Part shown: one piece after another, positions 8,609 to 14,702 of the stretch | How positions within the stretch are numbered: the stretch's first letter is position 1 | Layout: each line of letters opens with the position of its first letter | DNA from: Bacillota bacterium | Lineage (GTDB): Bacteria; Bacillota; Clostridia; Acetivibrionales; DSM-1351 | Reading direction: 5' to 3' | Assembly (NCBI GenBank): GCA_023443515.1 | Contig: JAEZUC010000004.1 | Location: forward strand, 1 to 17,679 | Length of the DNA: 17,679 nucleotides | Translations under genes and position numbers: made by a program | The notes under the pieces: generated by a model | Told to the model about the DNA's origin: nothing | The model's database searches: none | Seen by the model: only the letters and a program-made list of their open reading frames with translations

Positions 8609-11311
8609 ATGATAAATCGTTATTCCTCAAGAAGAGAGTCATTGACTGATTCTCTTCTTAAAAAGAAGCTAATAAATGCTCAAAGTTATAATAGGATTGC
8701 AGGATATTTCCGTTCTTCTATTTTTGAGGTTGCAGGGGAAGAATTAGAAAATATCTCAGGGCAAATCAGAGTGATATGCAATTCTGATTTGTCAGTTGAA
8801 GATGTTGCAACGGCTAAAATGGCTCAAAGTGCCATACGAAAAGAATGGTGCGAATATAAGCCAGAAGAATTACCTAACCCAGGCAGACGCTTTGAAAAGT
8901 TATATAACCTTCTTTCGTCTGGAAAAATGGAAGTAAAAGTGCTTCCCAATGAAAGGTTCGGTCTTATTCATGGCAAGGCAGGGGTTATTACTTTAAGTGA
9001 TGGTTCTCGTACTTCTTTTTTAGGTAGTGTCAATGAGTCGAAAATGGCATGGAAATTGAATTATGAACTCATGTGGGAAGATTCATCACCCGAAAGTGTT
9101 AATTGGGTTCAAGATGAGTTTAATGCGTTATGGACAGATAAAACCGCTATACCTCTTGCTGATTTTGTTATTGAAGATATTAAAAGAATAGCAAATAGAA
9201 CTGTAATTGATGATGTTATTAGTTGGCGTGAGGAAGATAATGCAACAGCATCTGTAGCAGTTGAATCACCTGTATTTCGAGAACAATTAGGTTTATGGGA
9301 ACACCAAAAGTATTTTGTAGATTTGGCTTTCAGAGAGCATAAACAGTCCTATGGTGCAAGATTCATATTAGCCGACCAGGTGGGTCTTGGTAAAACAATT
9401 CAACTTGCAATGTCAGCTCAATTAATGGCATTATATGGGGACAAGCCTGTACTTATAATAGTGCCCAAAACTCTTATTTGGCAATGGCAGGGAGAACTGG
9501 ATACATTACTTGACCTTCCTTCTGCTGTGTGGAACGGAAAAGAGTGGGTTGATGAAAATGGGCTAAAATATCCCAATAGAGGAAATCAAGATATTAGTAA
9601 GTGCCCAAGACGTATTGGTATATTGTCACAAGGACTTATTGTATCTCAATCTCCAACAATAGAGCACCTTTTGAGCAAAGAATATGAATGTATAATAGTG
9701 GATGAAGCTCATAGAGCAAGACGACAAAATTTCGGTAATGGGAAAGAATACCATAGCCCTGAGATGAACAATCTGTATAAGTTTTTAATGCAGATTTCTA
9801 CAAGGACAAAAAGTATATTACTAGCTACGGCAACACCAATTCAGCTTTATCCAGTAGAACTTTGGGACTTAATGAATATTCTATCTCAAAAGAATGATAG
9901 TGTTCTTGGAAGTAAATCAGCTTTATGGAGAAAGCCTGAACGTGTACCTCAGGGGTTAGATTTGATAATGGGAAAAGTAACAACGGAGTTTTTCAATCTT
10001 GAGAACTGGGATTGGATTCGTAACCCTTTTCCACCGAAATATGAAGACGCTACATTTGCGTCAGTTAGAAGTAGCAACAATATGAATGATGATGATTTTG
10101 TTTTAAGCAAGGGCTATGTTGAACTATTACCAAAAGAAAGACAACGTATTGGAAATATGCTAACGAAAAATTTCTTCGCAAATTTTAATCCATACATCCG
10201 TCATGTCATTAGGCGTGAAAGAAAGTATTTAGAAGAAACGATTGACCCAAATACAAATGAGCCATTTTTGAAAAAGATTGAGGTAATTCTTCATGGGGAA
10301 GATGATGATGAAGCTTTGACCCTTACTGGATACTTAAAGCAAGCGTATGAGTATGCTGAAGAATTTTGTAATGAGATAGGAAAACGTTCAAAGAGTTCAG
10401 GTTTTTTAAAAACGTTATTATTAAAGCGTATAGGAAGCTCTATTGAGGCAGGAAAAAATACTGGCTATAAGATGCTTAATGAATGGAATAAGGGTTTGTC
10501 TGATTTAACAGATGAAGAAGATGAAATTCGTATGGACTCAGACATTAAAAATCTCACAGAAGAAGAATCGTTATTACTTAGTAATTATGTAAAAGCATTA
10601 GAATCAAATGAAGCGAGAGACCCTAAGTATGATAAGACTGTTGAATTATTAAAAGATAAAAAATGGATTACAAAAGGCGTAATTATTTTTTCTCAGTATT
10701 TTGATACAGCACGGTGGGTTGCTGAGAGCTTATCCCTTGAGTTTAGTGGTGAACCGATTGGTCTTTATGCGGGAGGCTCTAAATCAGGTGTGTACTTAAG
10801 TGGAAGCTATAAAAAGAAAGAAAAAGAAGAGATAAAACATGCTGTTAAAACAAGAGATATAAAGGTTTTGGTTGGCACTGATTCAGCCAGCGAGGGGTTA
10901 AATTTACAAACATTAGGGAATCTTATTAATATTGACTTACCCTGGAATCCGACAAGACTTGAGCAAAGGAAAGGTCGTATACAACGAATTGGTCAATTGA
11001 ACGACACTGTACATATCTATAATATGAGATATAAAGATTCAGTTGAAGATAGAGTGCATCATTTGCTTTCTTCCAGACTTGAAAGTATATACAGCGTATT
11101 TGGCCAATTACCTGATGTTTTGGAAGATGTTTGGATTGAAATTGCAGTAGGGGATAAAGCTAAGGCATTAGAGATTATTGATTCTGTCCCGAAAGTTCAT
11201 CCATTCGAAAATCGGTACAATATGGGAGTGGAACATATTGATTGGGAAACTTGCTCCAGGGTATTAGATAAAAAGGAAAAACGTAAGTATTTTGAACAAA
11301 GCTGGAAATAA
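8609..11311 (+). CDS. SNF2-like superfamily 2 helicase with N-terminal phospholipase-D nuclease domain
   Basis: 900-residue putative effector. The N-terminal domain has a single HxK motif, LIHGKAG near residue 119, followed by FLGSVNESK (about 138-146), the HKD signature of PLD-family nucleases such as those in restriction enzymes. SF2 motifs follow: motif I ADQVGLGKTIQ (about 255-265), motif II IIVDEAHRARR (about 363-373), motif III LLATATPIQ (about 404-412), then the C-terminal lobe with GVIIFSQYFD (near 690) and the combined motifs V-VI, VGTDSASEGLNLQ ... NPTRLEQRKGRIQRIGQ (about 755-796), which are typical of SNF2/RapA-like DNA translocases. It is the last gene of the operon, 12 nt after the methylase; SD AGGGGA sits at 8595-8600. 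One HKD motif per chain implies dimerisation to form an active site, a family-level inference. Likely job: translocation on and cutting of unmodified DNA. Confidence 0.92.
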   Translation: MINRYSSRRESLTDSLLKKKLINAQSYNRIAGYFRSSIFEVAGEELENISGQIRVICNSDLSVEDVATAKMAQSAIRKEWCEYKPEELPNPGRRFEKLYNLLSSGKMEVKVLPNERFGLIHGKAGVITLSDGSRTSFLGSVNESKMAWKLNYELMWEDSSPESVNWVQDEFNALWTDKTAIPLADFVIEDIKRIANRTVIDDVISWREEDNATASVAVESPVFREQLGLWEHQKYFVDLAFREHKQSYGARFILADQVGLGKTIQLAMSAQLMALYGDKPVLIIVPKTLIWQWQGELDTLLDLPSAVWNGKEWVDENGLKYPNRGNQDISKCPRRIGILSQGLIVSQSPTIEHLLSKEYECIIVDEAHRARRQNFGNGKEYHSPEMNNLYKFLMQISTRTKSILLATATPIQLYPVELWDLMNILSQKNDSVLGSKSALWRKPERVPQGLDLIMGKVTTEFFNLENWDWIRNPFPPKYEDATFASVRSSNNMNDDDFVLSKGYVELLPKERQRIGNMLTKNFFANFNPYIRHVIRRERKYLEETIDPNTNEPFLKKIEVILHGEDDDEALTLTGYLKQAYEYAEEFCNEIGKRSKSSGFLKTLLLKRIGSSIEAGKNTGYKMLNEWNKGLSDLTDEEDEIRMDSDIKNLTEEESLLLSNYVKALESNEARDPKYDKTVELLKDKKWITKGVIIFSQYFDTARWVAESLSLEFSGEPIGLYAGGSKSGVYLSGSYKKKEKEEIKHAVKTRDIKVLVGTDSASEGLNLQTLGNLINIDLPWNPTRLEQRKGRIQRIGQLNDTVHIYNMRYKDSVEDRVHHLLSSRLESIYSVFGQLPDVLEDVWIEIAVGDKAKALEIIDSVPKVHPFENRYNMGVEHIDWETCSRVLDKKEKRKYFEQSWK

Positions 11312-11383
11312 TGAGATTTAATGATATAAGAGTATAAGATTTATTGCATAATCTGTGTAGAAATATTAAATACGTTTTAAAAA

Positions 11384-11423
11384 TGAGATAAGGGTGAAGT
11401 TTTTAATAGCATCCCTTATATCA
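11384..11423 (+). other. Hairpin after the defence operon
   Basis: TGAGATAAGGG (11384-11394) can pair with CCCTTATATCA (11413-11423), 10 bp with one mismatch and an 18-nt loop. No T tract follows, so it is not a classic intrinsic terminator. It may stabilise or weakly end the operon transcript, about 70 nt after the helicase stop. Confidence 0.4.
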
Positions 11424-11439
11424 GGCATTATTATCAAAA

Positions 11440-11589
11440 TCATGGTTTGATTTTTCGTATACCGTTTTTAATAAGAGGTTCTTCCTTTTCAATAGAATTA
11501 TTTTGAACCTCTTGTAACCATGAATCTAAAGCTTCTTTTCTGAATAAAAATCTATTACCTGCCATAAAGTGCTTAATTTTTTGCTTACA
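11440..11589 (-). pseudogene. Excisionase / helix-turn-helix remnant, C-terminal half only
   Basis: On the minus strand a frame closes with TGA at 11442-11440 and reads KHFMAGNRFLFRKEALDSWL followed by QEVQNNS and a charged tail. The wing G-N-R-F-L-F-R-K-E-A-L-D-x-W is the hallmark of the small MerR-like excisionases (HTH_17 type) of integrative elements and Tn916-like transposons. The frame opens just after a TAA near 11590, and the N-terminal recognition helix is missing, so the gene is truncated at its 5' end and non-functional. It is the clearest trace of an integrated mobile element that was later mostly deleted, and sits between the two defence modules. Confidence 0.72.
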
Positions 11590-11612
11590 TTATATGAAAC
11601 ACCATATAGGAA

Positions 11613-11807
11613 GTGGGGATTGAAAAGAAAGATTCTTTAGAAATAAACATAGCAAATAGAAATGAAATCGTTAAAATTTCAATTCATTATGAAAACTTCA
11701 TGGTTCAGTCACATTGATTCCGAACGAACGTTTAACGATTAAAAGCTTATTGTGAAGATAAAGCCAATATGTATTTGAACGATAAAGGTAAGGTAATTCA
11801 AATTTAA
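11613..11807 (+). pseudogene. Frameshifted small gene of unknown function
   Basis: Three consecutive frames join into one plausible small protein: EKKDSLEINIANRNEIVKIS plus IHYENFMVQSH from about 11622 to the TGA at 11715-11717, then HIDSERTFND one frame over, then KAYCEDKANMYLNDKGKVIQ ending at TAA 11805-11807. Each switch occurs near a stop and the combined sequence is soluble and continuous in character, as in a gene carrying two small indels. I do not recognise the family. Adjacency to the excisionase remnant suggests a mobile-element accessory gene. The region 11808-11930 holds one more short frame (SKKESIEKIRKELMLDKILK) and a hairpin, with nothing identifiable. Confidence 0.4.
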
Positions 11808-11883
11808 AACAAAAAATTAGTAAAAAAGAAAGTATAGAAAAAATAAGAAAAGAACTTATGCTGGATAAAATTTTGAAATTATA

Positions 11884-11927
11884 TTGATTATTTATGGTCT
11901 TTTATTTAAGAAAAAACATATAATCAA
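11884..11927 (-). other. Hairpin just beyond the ancestral prfH end
   Basis: TTGATTAT (11884-11891) and ATAATCAA (11920-11927) form a perfect 8-bp stem with a 28-nt loop that can pair further (ATG/CAT). It begins 6 nt after the distal TGA of the extended prfH frame (11936-11934). It could be the 3' end structure of the rtcB-prfH transcript, though the T tract is poor. Confidence 0.35.
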
Positions 11928-11933
11928 CCAATA

Positions 11934-12020
11934 TCAAGCTTTATTAATTTGTTTTATTCTGAATTCCTTTCCTTCATAAATCCTTATAGGATTACCCCTT
12001 TACAAAGTATTATGCTGTTC
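11934..12020 (-). pseudogene. prfH: Detached C-terminal tail of prfH, in frame behind two stops
   Basis: Reading on in the prfH frame past the TAG (12023-12021) gives EQHNTL, a TAA at 12002-12000, then RGNPIRIYEGKEF, RIKQINKA and a TGA at 11936-11934. PrfH proteins I remember, such as that of E. coli, end with a motif of the form ERGNPxRxFxG, so this is the family's normal C-terminus still encoded in register. The simplest history is two point mutations, for instance TGG to TAG and GAA/AAA/CAA to TAA. Programmed readthrough is a less likely alternative. Confidence 0.75.
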
Positions 12021-12566
12021 CTACAGGTTTCTTTTTTGAATGGAGAAATTCGTATCGTTTTTTTCTTGTATAAGGTTTGACAGCCTGCAAAGTGCAAGTT
12101 TTTTATTCATATACTGAGACCTTTCCTCGCTTGCAGTTACTGTCAGGCCCGTGGTAAGATGAATTGCTCTTACGGCGGTTTCAACCTTGTTTACATTTTG
12201 ACCTCCGGGACCTGAGCTTCTCATTGATTCAAAACGTACATCTTTTTCACAAAAGGATAGTTTATCAGGTATCTGGAATACTTCAATATTTATATACCAG
12301 TTCTTTCTTTTATGATTGGGACGATATGGACTTTTGCAAATCCATAAACCCGTACCGCTTTTGATATTATCAATAACTTGATGCTCAGGGCAATCAAGTG
12401 AAAGGAGTACGGATTTAAAGTTGCCGGATATCCTACCTGGCACTGCATCAATAATGTTGATTATTTTCTGATTCTTTTTACATTTAATTTCAAATGCTCT
12501 TAAGAAAAGACTTACTGCAAGCTCACATTCGTCAGGGCCTTTCCCCGAACTTATTTGTATCCACAT
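12021..12566 (-). CDS. prfH: Peptide chain release factor homologue PrfH, C-terminally shortened
   Basis: Class I release factor homologue lacking the usual stop-codon recognition domain. PrfH acts on ribosomes whose 16S rRNA has been cut in the decoding centre: it releases the stalled peptide so that the partner RNA ligase can mend the cut (established for the PrfH-RtcB pair). Seen here: the N-terminal start MWIQISSGKGPDECELAV, the PrfH-specific SPYRPNHKRKNWYI (about 79-92), and the catalytic loop SSGPGGQNVNK (about 117-127) with GGQ at 121-123, followed by SERSQ-NKKLA. It is 181 residues long against about 200 in the E. coli protein; the tail is cut off by TAG at 12023-12021 but is encoded further on (see 11934-12020). 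The SD AGGAGG overlaps the rtcB stop (TAGGAGG) and the gap is 8 nt, so translation is coupled to rtcB. Identity is secure; whether the short form works is open. Confidence 0.93.
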   Translation of the reverse strand: MWIQISSGKGPDECELAVSLFLRAFEIKCKKNQKIINIIDAVPGRISGNFKSVLLSLDCPEHQVIDNIKSGTGLWICKSPYRPNHKRKNWYINIEVFQIPDKLSFCEKDVRFESMRSSGPGGQNVNKVETAVRAIHLTTGLTVTASEERSQYMNKKLALCRLSNLIQEKNDTNFSIQKRNL

Positions 12567-12574
12567 AATTCCTC

Positions 12575-13675
12575 CTATGCTTTATATGTCAGAATGGGTT
12601 TAAATGTAGCAATTACTTCAATCAATCCGAATTCCAGAAGGCTCTGAATTACAGTATCAATATTCTTGTACGCTTCAGGAGCTTCCTCAAAAAGAAGATT
12701 ATTGTCATTGCAAATGACTCTTCCTTTATACTTAGTGTATTTTATAGTTTCTTTTGTGTATTTGCTGTCCAGCTTAGCTCTGCACGCGCTTCGTTCCCAT
12801 TTCCGACCTGCACCGTGCGCCAGTGAATATCCTGAAATTTTGGTATGGTTTGTGGGCATAACAAGATAGGTTAAAGAACCTCTTGAACCTGGTATTACAA
12901 CAGCACCTGTATCACAGGCAGAAGCACCTTTTCTGTGGATATACAGTGGGTTTTTATCATATTCCTTTATGCCGATACCATTATGGCACGTGTCAGATAA
13001 CTTGATTGTCTCCGTACTTATACCAAGAAGCTTAAGAAACCTATATGCGATTAACTCTCTATTGATTACTGCCCAATGAATTGCATCGTTGTGCTTTTCC
13101 ATATACTCTTTTGCTCCCTGTGAAGTGACAGAAAGTCCATTCTGAGCTTGATACAGCTTGAGACTGTCGTCTAGAATGGCTTGCCCATAGCCTCTGGAGC
13201 CGCTGTGAACCAGTAGCATAATCCTGGTTTCATCGTATCCCAGTTGTCCAAAAACTTCTTGGCTAAATATGGTTTCAACCTCCTGAAGCTCCGCAAAATG
13301 ATTTCCTCCCCCGATTGTTCCCAGACTTGTGCCTAAAGGAGAGTGGCTTACATCCTCAAATGTGCCTGGTAGCCGTATTTCTTTCAGGCTTTCACAACTT
13401 TCAGCCTTTTTTGCCAGACGTTGATATTTTAACTTCCTTTTATCAAGCTCAGTCATAAACAAGGCCATTCCACAGCCGATATCATTGCCTACCAGATGAG
13501 GGTATATAATTCCATCCGTAATTATAGCTGCTCCTACCGGGGTTTTTCCGGGATGCAAATCAGGCAGTCCTACCGTATTCACCACCCCCGGCAGAGAGGC
13601 AATGTTATTAAGTTGGCTTACAGCAGTATGTTCCAGCCAATTCTTATCAGATGATATTATTGTTACACTACTCAT
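12575..13675 (-). CDS. rtcB: RtcB-family RNA ligase (RtcB2 type, partner of PrfH)
   Basis: GTP- and Mn-dependent ligase joining 2',3'-cyclic-phosphate (or 3'-phosphate) and 5'-OH RNA ends. In the PrfH-linked subfamily the substrate is 16S rRNA cut by ribotoxins of the colicin E3 type. The active-site set is complete: GNDIGCGM with D65 and C68, GGGNHF with H126, VHSGSRG with H157, TCHNGIG with H231 as metal ligands, and SLAHGAGR with H287 as the guanylylated histidine. Length 366 aa and the C-terminus VIATFKPILTYKA are normal for this subfamily. ATG at 13675 is 14 nt from AAGGAG (13691-13696), a long spacing that may keep initiation weak; no better start is visible. First gene of a two-gene operon with prfH. 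It is preceded by a ~340-nt leader with terminator-like hairpins, and no promoter is visible between those and the start. Confidence 0.96.
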   Translation of the reverse strand: MSSVTIISSDKNWLEHTAVSQLNNIASLPGVVNTVGLPDLHPGKTPVGAAIITDGIIYPHLVGNDIGCGMALFMTELDKRKLKYQRLAKKAESCESLKEIRLPGTFEDVSHSPLGTSLGTIGGGNHFAELQEVETIFSQEVFGQLGYDETRIMLLVHSGSRGYGQAILDDSLKLYQAQNGLSVTSQGAKEYMEKHNDAIHWAVINRELIAYRFLKLLGISTETIKLSDTCHNGIGIKEYDKNPLYIHRKGASACDTGAVVIPGSRGSLTYLVMPTNHTKISGYSLAHGAGRKWERSACRAKLDSKYTKETIKYTKYKGRVICNDNNLLFEEAPEAYKNIDTVIQSLLEFGLIEVIATFKPILTYKA

Positions 13676-13726
13676 ATATATATTGGTAACTCCTTACATT
13701 CAATATTATTTTAAATTCTAAAAGGG

Positions 13727-13766
13727 CATAAAAATACCGTGATTTAATGTAACCACGGTTATTTTT
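13727..13766 (-). terminator. Terminator-like hairpin proximal to rtcB
   Basis: ACCGTG (13736-13741) pairs with CACGGT (13754-13759). Beyond a single bulged base at 13760, AAAAAT (13730-13735) pairs with ATTTTT (13761-13766), giving 12 bp in all. On the minus strand the stem runs into TATTTTTATG. It lies about 50 nt upstream of the rtcB start codon, so it can only act as an attenuator or as a stop for upstream transcripts. Confidence 0.6.
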
Positions 13767-13771
13767 GCAAT

Positions 13772-13794
13772 AAAAAAACACGATACCCATCGTG
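13772..13794 (-). terminator. Terminator hairpin with seven-U tail in the rtcB leader
   Basis: On the minus strand CACGAT-GGGT-ATCGTG (13794-13779), a 6-bp stem with a four-base loop, is followed directly by seven T (13778-13772). This is a compact intrinsic terminator about 100 nt before rtcB and oriented to stop transcription into it. Confidence 0.68.
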
Positions 13795-13936
13795 CAACTT
13801 GTAAAGCATATTATTTACTAATCAGGTGCCGGCTACAGAAAGTGCATATGAAATGCACTATAGATTTAACCGCAAAAGCATACAAAAATAAAAAACAAAT
13901 GATTGTTGCAATTTTGCTTTTGGGTTCTATATTCAG

Positions 13937-13975
13937 TTATATATCAAGTACCTCATTAATAGTTTTTACTGTCAT
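13937..13975 (-). CDS. 12-codon leader ORF upstream of rtcB
   Basis: AAAGGAG (13990-13984) stands 8 nt before ATG at 13975, a near-ideal initiation site and better than that of rtcB itself. It encodes MTVKTINEVLDI and stops with TAA at 13939-13937. The same frame stays open for 41 more codons to the TAA at 13813-13811, with a hydrophobic run (IATIICFLFLYAFAVKSIV). It is either a leader peptide used in attenuation, or a small membrane-peptide gene broken by a nonsense mutation. No homologue is recognised. Confidence 0.42.
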   Translation of the reverse strand: MTVKTINEVLDI

Positions 13976-14023
13976 TTTCAACACTCCTTTAACCTGATTT
14001 TATAAAAATAGCTTTACATTAAC

Positions 14024-14053
14024 ATATTAAGTCAGGACAAAGCCCTTTGTCAA
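14024..14053 (-). promoter_or_regulatory. Promoter of rtcB-prfH
   Basis: On the minus strand a perfect TTGACA (14053-14048) is followed after 18 nt by TAATAT (14029-14024), a 4/6 match to TATAAT. It is the best promoter-like pair upstream of rtcB and predicts a start near 14017. A 16-bp palindrome covers part of the -35 element and spacer. Confidence 0.55.
14036..14051. promoter_or_regulatory. Palindromic operator candidate over the rtcB -35 element
   Basis: GACAAAG-CC-CTTTGTC is a perfect 7-bp inverted repeat with a 2-nt centre. It overlaps the last four bases of the -35 box and most of the spacer. A bound dimeric repressor would block RNA polymerase. No regulator gene is in the window. Confidence 0.45.
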
Positions 14054-14127
14054 TAATTGTAACCAATTTGAAATGAGTATCATAGTAACAAGCCCGGTTA
14101 ATATAGAACAGCGAATTAAAAAGCTAA

Positions 14128-14189
14128 ATAGGTAGATTTCATATATTTTATGATGTCTACCTATAAATTCTATGAATATCTACCTATAA
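14128..14189. repeat. Direct repeats with an inverted partner in the intergenic region
   Basis: TATGATGTCTACCTATAA (14149-14166) and TATGAATATCTACCTATAA (14171-14189) are near-identical repeats; their shared core TCTACCTAT recurs 23 bp apart, about two helical turns. The reverse complement ATAGGTAGA lies at 14128-14136, so either copy can form a 9-bp hairpin with it. The spacing suits a regulator binding two sites on one DNA face. They lie upstream of both the rtcB promoter and the presumed xyloglucanase leader, so the target is unclear. Confidence 0.5.
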
Positions 14190-14235
14190 TTTTTAATATT
14201 GTAAATCTAATATCTATATTGTATATTTATAGTAA

Positions 14236-14265
14236 TTGAAGTACTATAAGGGATTATTGTATAGA
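14236..14265 (+). promoter_or_regulatory. Weak promoter candidate toward the xyloglucanase
   Basis: TTGAAG (14236-14241), an 18-nt spacer and TATAGA (14260-14265). If used, it gives a leader of nearly 800 nt before the GH74 gene. A second weak candidate nearer the gene is TTGCTA (14864-14869) with TATATA (14888-14893), also 18 nt apart. Neither is strong. Confidence 0.25.
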
Positions 14266-14496
14266 ATATAGTAGAATAAAAGCAATAATTGAATGTGTAA
14301 GTAGTCTCAAAATACAGTGTAAAAGTTATAGATAAGCAGTACACAAACAGAGGAAGTACTAGCTACCTAAGTTTCGTATAAATGCGAACCTTGAAAATGT
14401 AATATATTGGGCACCATAATATAACAAAAGGTGAAAGACTTATCTCTTACAAATTTGTTAAGCACCAACAAAACAATAGTAAGGGGAGTTTCGCTT

Positions 14497-14607
14497 ATGA
14501 AAAGTATGACCTTAACCACAGGTGAGTTTAAAGAAATATTTATGCGAAATGCTTACTGCATATCTGCTAGAGGCCAAATTGTCGTGGGTCGGCAATATCA
14601 TCCGTAA
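14497..14607 (+). CDS. 36-codon ORF with a good ribosome binding site, unknown
   Basis: AAGGGGAG (14481-14488) lies 8 nt before ATG at 14497. The frame encodes MKSMTLTTGEFKEIFMRNAY then CISARGQIVVGRQYHP and stops at TAA 14605-14607. No signal peptide or membrane segment is seen and no family is recognised. The quality of the start site suggests a real gene or the 5' end of one that has decayed. In the 13991-15050 stretch this is the only start with a convincing ribosome binding site before that of GH74. Confidence 0.35.
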   Translation: MKSMTLTTGEFKEIFMRNAYCISARGQIVVGRQYHP

Positions 14608-14702
14608 GATTCGCCACAAAGTTCTGTTTGTTACAAAACCTATTCCACCGTCATGCCTTCCTATGGGTTTATTCATTACTCACAACCTACTATCCCCCAT
14701 AA

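Larger units (their letters stand above)
13676..14017 (-). promoter_or_regulatory. Structured leader of rtcB-prfH, attenuator candidate
   Basis: From the predicted start near 14017 the transcript would carry, in order: a ribosome binding site and 12-codon ORF (13975-13937), an 8-bp long-range stem (TGCTTTTG 13915-13922 with CAAAAGCA 13873-13880), a 7-bp hairpin (13841-13847 with 13853-13859), two terminator-like hairpins, then the rtcB start. A leader this long, with short ORF and terminators before the first gene, is the layout of transcription attenuation. Inference only. Confidence 0.5.

Noticed and set aside
1756..11311. DISARM or BREX system
   Set aside because: PLD domain, helicase and methylase recall DISARM, but no DUF1998 (DrmB) protein is present and the ATPase is DUF499-like; no PglZ, BrxA or BrxB for BREX.
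12666..12869. Plus-strand ORF inside rtcB
   Set aside because: It is a shadow of rtcB, whose catalytic motifs are unambiguous on the minus strand.
13990..14100. Sigma-54 promoter for rtcB as in E. coli
   Set aside because: No TGGCAC-N5-TTGC type element is seen; a sigma-A-like TTGACA/TAATAT pair fits better and no rtcR gene is in the window.
14360..14460. Possible c-di-GMP-II riboswitch around the string TATTGGGCACC
   Set aside because: The TTGGGCAC piece resembles the known aptamer, but the required closing GUGC-AACCGACC-type segment is not found downstream (GGTGAAAGAC instead), so the core cannot be completed.
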